This document shows, in pieces, positions 1-8,290 of a stretch of 64,000 nucleotides of DNA (within the stretch, counting starts at the first letter, position 1; every line of letters begins with the position of its first letter). The stretch is from CALJFL01 sp963669435 (GTDB lineage: Bacteria; Pseudomonadota; Gammaproteobacteria; Pseudomonadales; Halieaceae): the NCBI GenBank assembly GCA_963669435.1, contig OY770025.1, forward strand, positions 4,278,001-4,342,000, given 5' to 3'. Made by a program: the position numbers and the translations under genes. The notes beneath the pieces are model-generated. The model ran no database searches and was not told the origin of the DNA. It saw nothing but the letters and a program-made list of their open reading frames with translations.

Positions 1-1
1 C

Positions 2-916
2 GACATTCCTTTCTATCAATCGATCAATCCCTACCAGGGCTGTGAGCACGGCTGCATCTACTGCTACGCCAGGCCCACGCACGCCTACCTGGACCTGTCT
101 CCGGGTATCGATTTTGAAACGCGTCTTACCTACAAACAAAACGCCGCTGAGCAACTGGCCAGGGAACTGTGCAAGCCTGGCTACCAGTGCAGTGGCATAA
201 CCCTGGGCGCTAACACCGATCCGTACCAACCCGTGGAACGCGAACACCGCATTACTCGACAAATCCTGGAAGTTCTAAGCGAGGCGTCACACCCGGTAGC
301 AATAATCACCAAGGGCAATCTGGTGACACGCGACATCGACATCCTCGCCGAGATGGCGAAAGATGGTTTAGCTTCGGTTGCGATCAGTGTTACCAGCCTG
401 GACAACGATCTCAAGCGCAAACTGGAACCCCGAACCCCTTCTGCGCAAGCGCGCCTACAGACCATGGCCGCCCTGTCACAGGCGGGCATTCCGGTGACGC
501 TGTTGCTTGCACCAGTGATACCGGCACTGAACGATCACGAGATGGAGGTTATTCTCGAAGCGGCATCTGACGCTGGCGCCACCAGGGCTGCGTACATCAT
601 GTTGCGACTGCCGCTGGAAATACGAGACTTGTTTTTCGAATGGCTGCAACAGCACTATCCGTTGCGCGCATCGCATGTGGTGAGCTTGCTGCGCCAAAGC
701 AGGGGCGGACGCGATAACGACAGTCGTTTTGGACACCGCATGCGCGGCAGTGGGACCTTTGCGGAGTTGTTGTCTCAGCGCTTTAACCTCGGTTGCAAAA
801 AACTCGGGCTGGCACAGGGCGAGGCGCCCTGTTCGCGTACGGATCTGTTCGACCCCTCCTCGCTCCGGGCAAATGCAGCGAAAATTGATTGTGCACAGAT
901 CAGTCTATTCGACTAA
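2..916 (+). CDS. Radical SAM protein, SplB-like family (5'-truncated by window edge)
   Basis: The reading frame is open from base 2 and ends at 916, so the true start lies outside the window. Near the visible N-terminus is CEHGCIYCYAR, a CxxxCxxC cluster that binds the 4Fe-4S centre of radical SAM enzymes. The next part (NPYQGC, then residues TLGANTDPYQP) fits the group often annotated as PA0069-type radical SAM or SplB-like DNA repair photolyase. The reaction is unknown for most of this group, so the photolyase label should not be trusted. The first in-frame ATG in the window (233) is internal because the Fe-S motif lies upstream of it. A convincing family call but no specific substrate. Confidence 0.85.
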   Translation, partial: DIPFYQSINPYQGCEHGCIYCYARPTHAYLDLSPGIDFETRLTYKQNAAEQLARELCKPGYQCSGITLGANTDPYQPVEREHRITRQILEVLSEASHPVAIITKGNLVTRDIDILAEMAKDGLASVAISVTSLDNDLKRKLEPRTPSAQARLQTMAALSQAGIPVTLLLAPVIPALNDHEMEVILEAASDAGATRAAYIMLRLPLEIRDLFFEWLQQHYPLRASHVVSLLRQSRGGRDNDSRFGHRMRGSGTFAELLSQRFNLGCKKLGLAQGEAPCSRTDLFDPSSLRANAAKIDCAQISLFD

Positions 917-955
917 AGTAGGCGCTCTCATCAGCCAAGGACCTCACTAAACGCC

Positions 956-1813
956 ATGCCCCTGGAAAAAACCGCCGTAAACCTCTGCTTCGGTGGAGAA
1001 CAACAACGCTACTCCCACGACTCCAGCAGTCTGGGCTGCGCCATGAATTTCTCCCTGTTCTTACCTCCGGGTTACGGCGAAGAACCGGTGCCGCTGCTTT
1101 ATTGGCTGTCTGGCTTAACGTGTACCGATGAGAACTTCGTCCAGAAGGCTGGCGCCCAACGCTACGCTGCAGAACACGGTATGGCCGTGGTGGCACCCGA
1201 TACCAGCCCACGCGGCGATGAGGTGCCGGACGATCCTGAAGGTGCCTGGGACTTTGGTCTGGGAGCCGGCTTTTACGTCAATGCAACGGAGGCACCGTGG
1301 AGCACGCACTATCGGATGTACGATTACATCACCGAGGAATTACCGGCGCTGCTGCACGAAAACTTTGCGTTGAACCCCGACCTGGCGGCAATATCGGGCC
1401 ACTCAATGGGCGGACACGGGGCGCTGACCATCGCCCTGCGTAATCCTGAGAAATTTGTTTCCGTGTCGGCCTTCTCGCCGATTGTCGCTCCCAGCCAATG
1501 CCCATGGGGTGAAAAGGCGCTGTCTAATTACCTGGGGGCTGACCGCGAAACCTGGAAGCAACACGACACCTGCGAACTGATCCAGGCCGGTGCCCAACAG
1601 TTGCCTATGCTCGTCGACCAGGGTGAAGCTGATGATTTTCTACAGGAACAATTGCGCACTGAATTACTGGAAAGTGCCTGCGAGTCCTCGGATTACCAGG
1701 CCACCATCCGACGCCAGGCTGGCTACGACCACAGCTACTTTTTCGTATCCAGCTTCATCGGCAGTCACATCGCTTTTCATGCCCACGAAATGGAAAAAGT
1801 GCGTTCGAGCTAA
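956..1813 (+). CDS. fghA: S-formylglutathione hydrolase
   Basis: The 285-residue protein matches the esterase D family, which hydrolyses S-formylglutathione to formate and glutathione in the cytoplasmic formaldehyde detoxification pathway. The nucleophile elbow GHSMGGHG puts the serine near residue 150. An Asp in QGEADDF (about 226) and the His of YDHSYFF (about 259) complete the expected triad. Length is normal for the family. The glutathione-dependent formaldehyde dehydrogenase that usually accompanies it is not in this window, so it may be encoded elsewhere. The gene starts 40 bp after the radical SAM gene on the same strand and converges on the lipase-like gene, overlapping its stop by 4 bases. 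Confidence 0.93.
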   Translation: MPLEKTAVNLCFGGEQQRYSHDSSSLGCAMNFSLFLPPGYGEEPVPLLYWLSGLTCTDENFVQKAGAQRYAAEHGMAVVAPDTSPRGDEVPDDPEGAWDFGLGAGFYVNATEAPWSTHYRMYDYITEELPALLHENFALNPDLAAISGHSMGGHGALTIALRNPEKFVSVSAFSPIVAPSQCPWGEKALSNYLGADRETWKQHDTCELIQAGAQQLPMLVDQGEADDFLQEQLRTELLESACESSDYQATIRRQAGYDHSYFFVSSFIGSHIAFHAHEMEKVRSS

Positions 1814-2622
1814 GCCGTTAACGGTTTGTGGGTAGGATAAAAGAGAGTTTGCCACGCTCGGCTTTCGAAGGGACGCCACTGGCCGTGGGGGACTGCGAGC
1901 CTTTCCGCCACCAGATACCAAATGAACGGGTTGAGCGTCATACCACAGTGGCTGCCGCGTACCCGGATACTCTGGGATTCCTCGTGGCCATCAACCTGCA
2001 CCGTGGTTTTCCAGTTAACAATACCATCACCCCTTGAGTAGATCGCGGTGGTGGGCACCGGCGGCGCCAGATGTAAGCCATCCTCCGCTATGGGCAGTTC
2101 CTCTTTAGGGTTTAGTGCTGCGAACAAGCGGGCCGGATAAGACCCGGTCATGCGACCCTCCCCGAAGGGACTACCCAGAGAGATAACTTGCCGCACCAGG
2201 TCTGGAAACTCTCGGGCGAGCTCACGCGCGAATATACCGCCAAGGCTGTGACCCACCAACGACACCTTCCCCTCGTAGCGATCAGCTAGAAACCTGATGC
2301 GCGCTTCCAGCGCCTCCAATACCCCTGCCTGGGGCCCAAGGTTTCGCCCCAATCCCCAGCCATGCGCCGAGTAATTAATGCGTGTAAGGAAGCGGCGCAG
2401 GGCCAGGTTATACCCATCAGCGCCGAGAAATCCCGGCAGTATCATCACCGGATGGCCATCCCCTTCGGGGGCATTGCTGAGGGCTTTCTTACTGAATCGC
2501 AGAGAAACAATCTCTACCATTGCCCGGTGGGCCTCGGTTAACGCCAGCAGCGGATTCGGAGGTGGGACGTGAGGTTCGATATCCCCGTTGGTATCGCTTG
2601 CGGTGGAGCCTGCTTTAGCCAA
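1810..2622 (-). CDS. Alpha/beta hydrolase, lipase-like
   Basis: This 270-residue protein has an alpha/beta hydrolase fold with VMILPGFLGADGYN (oxyanion region, about 59-72) and the nucleophile elbow VGHSLGGIFA with serine near 126. The following ELAREFPDLVRQVISLGSPFG resembles triacylglycerol-lipase and PGAP1-like enzymes. No signal peptide is visible, so it is probably cytoplasmic or acts on internal esters. The start is TTG at 2622, supported by AGGAG seven bases upstream. A 9-bp inverted repeat lies across its likely promoter. The substrate cannot be deduced from the sequence. Confidence 0.82.
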   Translation of the reverse strand: MAKAGSTASDTNGDIEPHVPPPNPLLALTEAHRAMVEIVSLRFSKKALSNAPEGDGHPVMILPGFLGADGYNLALRRFLTRINYSAHGWGLGRNLGPQAGVLEALEARIRFLADRYEGKVSLVGHSLGGIFARELAREFPDLVRQVISLGSPFGEGRMTGSYPARLFAALNPKEELPIAEDGLHLAPPVPTTAIYSRGDGIVNWKTTVQVDGHEESQSIRVRGSHCGMTLNPFIWYLVAERLAVPHGQWRPFESRAWQTLFYPTHKPLTA

Positions 2623-2645
2623 AAAGCACTCCTGTTCTAATCTAC

Positions 2646-2671
2646 TTTGTATTATTTGTATGACAAATAAT
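2646..2671 (-). promoter_or_regulatory. Palindromic operator candidate in the lipase-like gene promoter
   Basis: ATTATTTGT and ACAAATAAT form perfect 9-bp arms around a 3-bp centre (2651-2671). Reading on the minus strand, TTGTCA inside the palindrome could be a -35 box with TAGATT 16 bases further as -10, followed by the AGGAG and TTG start of the lipase-like gene. A repressor bound here would block the promoter. The binding protein is unknown. Confidence 0.45.
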
Positions 2672-2742
2672 AACTAAAATTAACTTATTGCGATAGTCCT
2701 ACCGGTGGTAAGCCCGCAGTGAAAAAAGACGAGCGCGTCGGC

Positions 2743-3258
2743 TTACAGCTTGGAGAATTCCTTGTTGAGGTTGTACCGGCGCGAAGTCACATAAGACTCC
2801 ATGTCTTCGACCCGACGCAGAGCCGCGTCCAGGCGTTCTCGGGCACGCTTCAACCGTACCGCGCCGCTATCGGAATAGCGGAACACTTTCTTGGGCTTGT
2901 AGCTATGGGCACGTTCGTCGTACTCCATATCGATTTCCGCTTCCTCGTAGTAGTGCGGCTCATCGGGCTCACTGTCGTCGTAGAATCGGCGACTCGGGCG
3001 TGGCGCCAACAGGATCCATGCGCCGATGTAAGCCCACAGTGCGAGGGTTCCGGTAAACAGGAAGGCGCCGACAAACAGCAAGCGCACGACCCAGTGTGCC
3101 ACGTCCCAGTGGTCGGCGAGACCGGCGGCAACACCCGCAATTTTGCCTTCCCGGGTGTTGCGGTAAAGATTCATACCCCACCCCGCGGCTTTGCGGGAAT
3201 GAAATCGACGTCTACGCCCGCTATAGTGGTGGCGAGACCTGCGGCGTCTTCTACCCAT
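2743..3258 (-). CDS. pspC: Phage shock protein C-like membrane protein
   Basis: The 171-residue protein contains a PspC domain: NLYRNTREGKIAGVAAGLAD (about 30-50) followed by a membrane segment VRLLFVGAFLFTGTLALWAY (about 58-80), then a charged cytoplasmic tail with predicted helix. PspC is an inner-membrane sensor and effector that relieves PspA inhibition of PspF under envelope stress. The start at 3258 overlaps the pspB stop by one base (TGATG) and has AAGGAG seven bases upstream. That start gives an unusual arginine/histidine-rich extension of about 28 residues before the normal PspC start. An internal ATG at 3174 would remove it but has only a loose G-rich upstream run. Confidence 0.9.
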   Translation of the reverse strand: MGRRRRRSRHHYSGRRRRFHSRKAAGWGMNLYRNTREGKIAGVAAGLADHWDVAHWVVRLLFVGAFLFTGTLALWAYIGAWILLAPRPSRRFYDDSEPDEPHYYEEAEIDMEYDERAHSYKPKKVFRYSDSGAVRLKRARERLDAALRRVEDMESYVTSRRYNLNKEFSKL

Positions 3259-3518
3259 CAGTTACTCCTTTCCTGTGTGTCGCGTTCAGTTTGCTTGCGC
3301 CAGTCCGGATGATCTGCATCCAGGATTGATTCCAGCGTAGCAATCCGGTCGGTCAGCTTGTCGACAGTTTCCAGCATATGATCAACGCTTTCACGATCTT
3401 CGTCAGTGAGACTGCGCGAGGACCGATTGACGCTGCGATAGTGCAAACTTATCCAGATCGGCGCTACCACGACCATAAACAAGATGGTCGGCACAAACAT
3501 AAAGTTCCAAAAATCCAT
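3258..3518 (-). CDS. pspB: Phage shock protein B
   Basis: The 86-residue protein begins with one membrane helix (FMFVPTILFMVVVAPIWISLHY, residues about 6-27). A cytoplasmic amphipathic helix (about 40-70) with leucine-zipper-like spacing follows, as in PspB. It normally works with PspC to sense membrane stress and bind PspA. It lies between pspA (77 bp upstream) and pspC (1-base overlap). AGGG precedes the ATG at a usable distance. Confidence 0.92.
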   Translation of the reverse strand: MDFWNFMFVPTILFMVVVAPIWISLHYRSVNRSSRSLTDEDRESVDHMLETVDKLTDRIATLESILDADHPDWRKQTERDTQERSN

Positions 3519-3594
3519 TCAACTTTCCCTGCAATTGCCAGTCGGGCACGCGGCCGTACAAGTAAACATCATAATACGCTTTTGCTGTCTTCAC

Positions 3595-4287
3595 TCAGCT
3601 GTCGCGATTGAGGTCTTCCCTGGCGGTGGCGATCTCAGACTTGAGTCGTTCCAATTCGTCGGTAATCTTCTCGTCTTCTTCCAGGGCACTGATTTCCATA
3701 GCGAGATCGGGGGGAACATCCCTACCCATGTCCAGTGACTCGAGCTGGCTTTCCAGGTTGTCCATGCGCCGCTCGAAATGCTCGAAACGTGCAAACGCTG
3801 TATCCAACGCTTCCCGGTGTACCTGGCGCTTAACCTTGATGCGTGACTCCACCGTCGTACTACGCATTATCATGGCCTTTTGCTTGGCCTTGGCGTCGGT
3901 CAGTTTTTGCTGCAGTTGAGCAACTTCGTCGTTGAGCTGGCTGATGTGCTCATCGGTAGCCTTCAGCTCTGCTGCTACCACGGCGACTTCTTCCTCAACG
4001 GCGCGTTTTTCCTGCAGCGCCGCTCGTGCGAGGTCTTCCCTGCCCTTACTGATGGCAAGCTTGGCCTTGTCCTCCCAACCAGTGGCCTCCTGCTCCACCT
4101 GTTCCAGCCGGCGAGCCGCTGCCTTGCGATCGGCCAGCACTCTCGCTGAGGAGCTTCGCACCTCCACCAGAGTGTCTTCCATTTCCTGGATAATCAGTCG
4201 AATCATTTTCTCCGGATCTTCGGCCTGGTCGAGCAGCGAATTCAGGTTTGAGTTAATGATGTCGGTCATGCGGGAAAAAATACCCAT
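3595..4287 (-). CDS. pspA: Phage shock protein A (PspA/IM30 family)
   Basis: The 230-residue protein is almost entirely helical coiled coil and begins MGIFSRMTDIINSNLNSLLD, the membrane-binding amphipathic helix of PspA/IM30/Vipp1. PspA binds PspF as a negative regulator and, when released, oligomerises on stressed inner membrane to keep it sealed. I place the start at 4287 because AGGAG lies eight bases upstream and the product then has the family length. A longer reading would add seven residues with no homologous counterpart. The gene follows the 60-residue membrane protein by about 24 bp. Confidence 0.95.
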   Translation of the reverse strand: MGIFSRMTDIINSNLNSLLDQAEDPEKMIRLIIQEMEDTLVEVRSSSARVLADRKAAARRLEQVEQEATGWEDKAKLAISKGREDLARAALQEKRAVEEEVAVVAAELKATDEHISQLNDEVAQLQQKLTDAKAKQKAMIMRSTTVESRIKVKRQVHREALDTAFARFEHFERRMDNLESQLESLDMGRDVPPDLAMEISALEEDEKITDELERLKSEIATAREDLNRDS

Positions 4288-4311
4288 TGTCGTTCTCCTG
4301 TTTTTCAATCT

Positions 4312-4494
4312 TTAGCAGCGGCTGTCACTGGAACGTTCGTTTGTCCCGGCAGCCAGCCAGAGCATCGCCTCTGTTACCAGAACCATTTGTAGGAGGGTCC
4401 ACAACGCGGCGGTGACGCCCAAAAAGGGTCCCAGCGCGACGCAGGTGGCCAGATACACGCCGTGAATCGTTAAACGCTCGCGATTGCTTACCAT
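4312..4494 (-). CDS. Small membrane protein, first gene of the psp operon
   Basis: This 60-residue ORF has a short charged N-terminus and two hydrophobic stretches (about 13-30 and 32-49), the first rich in small residues and the second containing WTLLQMVLVTEAMLWLAAG. The ATG is preceded by GGAGGAG at ideal spacing, so it is very likely translated. It sits between the sigma-54-type promoter and pspA, so it should be induced with the stress operon. It does not resemble PspD or PspG as I know them. Its role is unknown; a small membrane partner of PspA, PspB or PspC is a guess. Confidence 0.7.
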   Translation of the reverse strand: MVSNRERLTIHGVYLATCVALGPFLGVTAALWTLLQMVLVTEAMLWLAAGTNERSSDSRC

Positions 4495-4573
4495 GGCACT
4501 CCTCCAGGTTCATAGCTGGTGTGGCGAAGCTACATTGCTTGGCCTCGCCTGAACTATTTTCACCTTAACCATT

Positions 4574-4589
4574 ACAGATTCCGTGCCAG
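4574..4589 (-). promoter_or_regulatory. Sigma-54-type promoter of the psp operon
   Basis: On the minus strand the sequence TGGCACGGAATCTGTA matches the -24/-12 consensus TGGCACG-N4-TTGCW except for C for T and T for C in the -12 element. Spacing between the GG and the -12 G is exact. The expected start of transcription is near 4563, about 70 bases before the first operon gene. This agrees with the divergent PspF gene, a known sigma-54 activator of psp operons. The upstream region to 4720 should hold PspF sites. Confidence 0.75.
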
Positions 4590-4721
4590 AATTCGTAACA
4601 GACTGAATTTAAACATGTTTTTCATTACATCCAGGGCTGAAATTACCAAATCTTCATTCGATATGGTTCTTTAAGCCGATAAATAGGTATTCAAAGCCAT
4701 GATATTAGGTAAAATATACCT

Positions 4722-5771
4722 ATGAATCCACGCAACGAGCGCATGATCGGTAACTCGGCCAGTTTCGCCATGGCCCTGGACCACATCTCCGAACTCGCCT
4801 CGATCAACCGTCCCATCCTGATTTGTGGCGAACGAGGCACGGGCAAGGAACTGGCTGCAGAGCGGTTACATTTCCTGTCCCCCCGCTGGGATTCCCCGCT
4901 TCACAAGGTGAACTGTGCCGCCATCGCCGAACCGCTGCTGGAATCGGAACTGTTCGGGCACGAGGCAGGTGCGTTTACCGGAGCGACACGCGCGCACCAG
5001 GGGCGCTTCGAGCGGGCCGACGGCGGCACCTTGTTTCTCGACGAACTGGGAACAATGTCACTGCGGTTGCAGGAAAAACTGCTGCGCGTTATCGAGTACT
5101 CGGAGTTCGAACGCGTTGGTGGCCAGCAGACTCTGCAGGTTGACGTACGCATTGTCGGTGCAACCAATGCAGACCTGTCAAACATGGCTGAGCAAGGCGA
5201 ATTCCGAGCGGACCTGCTGGATCGGCTGAGTTTCGATGTAGTTCACCTCCCTGCCCTGCGGCAACGCCCTGAAGATATCCTGGAGTTGGCCGAGCATTTC
5301 GCCGTGCAGATATGTGCGGAGCTGGGCTGGCCCTTGTTTTCGGGGTTTTCCGAATCGGCCAACAACACACTGATGACGTACGATTGGCCCGGCAATATTC
5401 GCGAGCTCAAAAATGCCGTTGAGCGCTCTGTCTACCGCTGGGGCGCGCCAGACACCAAGGTCGACAAGCTGATTGTTGACCCCTTTAAGTCACCTTACAC
5501 CCCGGCTACCGCGCCCAATGAATTAGCAGCCGCCACCCAGGTAGATAACATCGAAGCGAATTTCAGCGAGCGCATCGGCGCCATAGAAAAGAGCATGTTG
5601 GAGGAAGCGCTCGCGGAAAACGGGCATAATCAGCGCCTGACTGCTCAAGCGCTGGGTCTGACCTATGACCAACTACGAGGCATGATACGCAAGTACAGCA
5701 TAAGTGGGCGCCGCGGCAAGAATGTGCGTGCTCCGCAGCAAAAAAATGCGGGCGCCGCAGCGAGAAACTAA
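4722..5771 (+). CDS. pspF: Sigma-54 activator PspF
   Basis: The 349-residue protein starts directly with an AAA+ domain and has no N-terminal sensor domain, which is the hallmark of PspF. Walker A is GERGTGKE (36-43), the sigma-54 contact loop GAFTGA is at 83-88 and Walker B TLFLDE is at 103-108. A Fis-type helix-turn-helix lies at the C-terminus (NQRLTAQALGLTYDQLRGMI). Divergent placement from pspABC confirms the assignment. An 8-bp inverted repeat, ATAGGTAT/ATACCTAT (4683-4690 and 4716-4723), overlaps the ATG and may serve autoregulation; that is an inference. Confidence 0.95.
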   Translation: MNPRNERMIGNSASFAMALDHISELASINRPILICGERGTGKELAAERLHFLSPRWDSPLHKVNCAAIAEPLLESELFGHEAGAFTGATRAHQGRFERADGGTLFLDELGTMSLRLQEKLLRVIEYSEFERVGGQQTLQVDVRIVGATNADLSNMAEQGEFRADLLDRLSFDVVHLPALRQRPEDILELAEHFAVQICAELGWPLFSGFSESANNTLMTYDWPGNIRELKNAVERSVYRWGAPDTKVDKLIVDPFKSPYTPATAPNELAAATQVDNIEANFSERIGAIEKSMLEEALAENGHNQRLTAQALGLTYDQLRGMIRKYSISGRRGKNVRAPQQKNAGAAARN

Positions 5772-5790
5772 GAAGGGAGACTGACGACTA

Positions 5791-6582
5791 GTGGCGAAGC
5801 CCAGCGGCACTGAATTACTGGCAAACGCTATCGCCCAACTCGGGAATGATGTTTTTCCCCAGCACCTGCTCGCCTGGCTGAGAAGCATTGCCAACTTCGA
5901 TAGCGCAGTGATCATGACCTACCCCGACAGCAATGTGCTGGGGGTTTTGCACAACGAACTACACGAGGGCGATCAACCCGGCTTTGGAGGCCCTTACCGC
6001 GATGGTTTGTGGCTGCTTTCACCCTTGTATTTAAGCGTGAAAGCCGGACTTCGCGGCTTCTTCCATATCATGGATATCGCCCCGGTTAACTTTGTAGACA
6101 GTGAGTATTACGCGCTGTATTACGCGTCGAACGGTGTGCACGATCACACCTTATACTTGCTGGAAGCTGGCGATGGCACACCCATGGCAATCTCGCTGGA
6201 ACGCACTTCAGCGTTACCTTTGTACAGCGAAGCCGACAAGGAACACTTGCGGGACATCGCTCCAATCGTCAGCGCACTTGTGAGTCAGCACTGGCAGCAC
6301 AGTGATGGACATACCAGCAACGCTGAGCCTGGTTTACACCTGCAGGTACAACGCATCCTGGAGGATTTTGGCAGCGAGGTGCTTACGCCCCGGGAACGGC
6401 AGGTGGTACAGCTGATTCTGCGCGGTTTCAGCTCCAAGGGCGCAGCAGCCGAGTTGGGCATCAGCGCCCAGACCGAGCAGGTACATCGCAAAAACATTTA
6501 CCAGAAGTTGGGCCTGAGCTCGCACAACCAGCTTTTCTCACTGTTCTTCGACGCCCTCGCCAGCGACTCATCAGCCGCCTGA
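5791..6582 (+). CDS. LuxR-family transcriptional regulator
   Basis: The 263-residue protein has a C-terminal GerE/LuxR helix-turn-helix (about 198-258: LTPRERQVVQLILRGFSSKG, then AAELGISAQTEQVHRKNI). The N-terminal ~190 residues look like a sensory domain but lack the recognisable autoinducer-binding pattern, so a ligand cannot be named. The start is GTG at 5791 with GGGAG upstream. It follows pspF by 19 bp and precedes an aminotransferase gene that has a dyad in its upstream region, so it may control either neighbour. Confidence 0.85.
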   Translation: MAKPSGTELLANAIAQLGNDVFPQHLLAWLRSIANFDSAVIMTYPDSNVLGVLHNELHEGDQPGFGGPYRDGLWLLSPLYLSVKAGLRGFFHIMDIAPVNFVDSEYYALYYASNGVHDHTLYLLEAGDGTPMAISLERTSALPLYSEADKEHLRDIAPIVSALVSQHWQHSDGHTSNAEPGLHLQVQRILEDFGSEVLTPRERQVVQLILRGFSSKGAAAELGISAQTEQVHRKNIYQKLGLSSHNQLFSLFFDALASDSSAA

Positions 6583-6654
6583 TCCCGGCACATTACTCTA
6601 CCTGAAGACAGGTATAGTGTTGTCACAGGCGGATACCTAGAATTGTTGAGATGA

Positions 6655-6684
6655 GAAACGTGTGACTGCGTGCGAACACGTTAC
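6655..6684. promoter_or_regulatory. Inverted repeat upstream of the aminotransferase gene
   Basis: AACGTGT (6657-6663) and ACACGTT (6676-6682) form a dyad with a 12-bp spacer. One more matching pair outside makes nine-base arms with one mismatch. It ends about 30 bases before the ATG at 6714. The position suits an operator for the LuxR-type protein encoded just upstream, but nothing links them directly. Confidence 0.35.
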
Positions 6685-6713
6685 GCCAGCAGCACAACAA
6701 TGAGGATTTTTCG

Positions 6714-8063
6714 ATGACAGAACTAAACCTGGAAAACTGGTGGCAACCCTTTACCAACGTAAGGGCCTTCCAGGCAAACCCGAGAATGTTCGCCCGAGCT
6801 AGCGGCTCATTCCTTTACAAGGAAGACGGTCAATCGGTACTGGATATCACTGCCGGGCTGTGGAGCTGTAACGTCGGCCATGCACGCAAGGAAATCGCTG
6901 ACGCGGTCCACGCCCAACTGATGGAGCTGGATTTTGCGCCCCCTTTTCAATTTGGTACGGCACCGGCTTTTGAGTTTGCCCGCCGCTTGATGGCGCATAC
7001 GCCGCAGGAGATCAACCGGGTCTTTTTTACCAACTCTGGCTCCGAAGCGGTGGATACCGCCCTCAAAATTGCACACCTGTACCAACAGGCACGCGGCAAG
7101 GGCAGCAAAACCCGTTTCATCTCGCGGGAACAGGGCTACCACGGCGTCAACGTGGGCGGCACTTCAGTGCAGGGACTACCGAGCAACCGTCACGGGTTTC
7201 CGGTCCTGGATGGGGTCGACTTTCTGCCAGGCCTGTTGGACATCGAGAACAATGCCTTCAGCCGCGGCCTTCCCGCGCATGGCACCGACAAGATGGTCGC
7301 CGCGTTTGAACGCATCATTGAATTGCGCGGCGCGGATAGTATCTGTGCCGTCATCATTGAGCCCGTTTCCGGTGCCGGCGGTATGGTGCCCCCACCCGAG
7401 GGCTATCTCGAAAAAATCAGGGCCTTGTGCGATGAGCACGACATTCTGCTGATTTTTGACGAGGTGATCACCGGTTTCGGTCGCACCGGGTCCGCATTCG
7501 CTGCAACTCGCTTTGGTGTGACACCTGACCTGATGACCAGTGCAAAAGCAATCAATGGCGGCACGGTTCCTATGGGCGGTGTGTTTGTGAAAGACAGTAT
7601 CCAGCAAACCATCTTTGACGCTACGCCCACTACCGTGCCTGAATTTTTTCACGGCAACACTTACGCGGGCACACCCGTTGCTGCTGCTGCGGGTCTTGCT
7701 GCATTGGATATCTACGAGAATGAGGGCCTGTTCACTTGTGGCAGCGAAGAGAAGGGCCAGTACTGGGAAGATGCGCTGCACAGCCTGAGCGACCTGCCCC
7801 AGGTCATCGACATTCGCAACATCGGCCTGCTTGGAGCCGTCAGCTTTGACAGCGGCGCGCTGCCTGCCAAGTCACTGGGACCGAAGATTCACCAGCGCTG
7901 TTACGAGAACGGGCTGCTGTGTCGAGCTATCGGCGACAATATGGTCATGTCGCCTCCGCTGTCGATCAGCCACGAGGAAATCGACCTGTTCATTGCGCTG
8001 TTCCGCAAAAGCGTAACGGACGTGCTGGGCGAGGCACAAACGCCCGCGGTGGCCTCGGCCTAG
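6714..8063 (+). CDS. Class-III aminotransferase (omega-amino acid/pyruvate type)
   Basis: The 449-residue PLP enzyme has the fold-type I class-III pattern: FFTNSGSEAVDTALK (104-118), GYHGVN, the cofactor Asp in LLIFDEVITGFGRTG (about 249) and the Schiff-base lysine in TSAKAINGG (about 278). Such enzymes move the amino group of beta-alanine, GABA, taurine or other omega-amines to pyruvate or oxoglutarate. Exact substrates cannot be read from these motifs. A second member of the same class lies at 14.9 kb. The gene is alone on its strand, downstream of a LuxR regulator, and converges on a small zinc-ribbon gene. Confidence 0.9.
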   Translation: MTELNLENWWQPFTNVRAFQANPRMFARASGSFLYKEDGQSVLDITAGLWSCNVGHARKEIADAVHAQLMELDFAPPFQFGTAPAFEFARRLMAHTPQEINRVFFTNSGSEAVDTALKIAHLYQQARGKGSKTRFISREQGYHGVNVGGTSVQGLPSNRHGFPVLDGVDFLPGLLDIENNAFSRGLPAHGTDKMVAAFERIIELRGADSICAVIIEPVSGAGGMVPPPEGYLEKIRALCDEHDILLIFDEVITGFGRTGSAFAATRFGVTPDLMTSAKAINGGTVPMGGVFVKDSIQQTIFDATPTTVPEFFHGNTYAGTPVAAAAGLAALDIYENEGLFTCGSEEKGQYWEDALHSLSDLPQVIDIRNIGLLGAVSFDSGALPAKSLGPKIHQRCYENGLLCRAIGDNMVMSPPLSISHEEIDLFIALFRKSVTDVLGEAQTPAVASA

Positions 8064-8073
8064 ACTGTGCAAT

Positions 8074-8094
8074 GAAGGTCGCTTAGCGACCTTC
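8074..8094. terminator. Hairpin between convergent genes
   Basis: GAAGGTCGC and GCGACCTTC pair around TTA. The hairpin sits between the aminotransferase stop and includes the stop codon of the zinc-ribbon gene. No good U-tract follows on either strand, so it may be a weak bidirectional terminator or simply a stabilising stem. Confidence 0.4.
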
Positions 8095-8268
8095 TACCTT
8101 CTCAGCGCCACAGCGCTCGCAACGCAGCAAGGTAACAAGCTTGCCCTGCTTGACGTCAAAGCGCGTGGTACGGTCGGTTTGCCATTTGTGGTGACCGTGG
8201 CGACACAAAGTCTTGCCCTTATGTTTTTCCTTCAGGGAAGGTCTACGAAAGGGTAAGACGTCGGCCAC
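8083..8268 (-). CDS. Small zinc-ribbon protein
   Basis: The 61-residue basic protein has CRHGHH near residue 22 and CERCGAEK near 51, a plausible CxxH...CxxC zinc site. Between them a beta-strand-like stretch (KQGKLVTLLRCERC) fits a zinc ribbon. Related small proteins are found next to many genes in Gammaproteobacteria, but I know no assigned function. It lies directly downstream of glpK on the same strand with a 22-bp gap, so it may be the last gene of that operon. Confidence 0.65.
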   Translation of the reverse strand: MADVLPFRRPSLKEKHKGKTLCRHGHHKWQTDRTTRFDVKQGKLVTLLRCERCGAEKVEGR

Positions 8269-8290
8269 GGTTGGTAATCACGGTTGTTAA

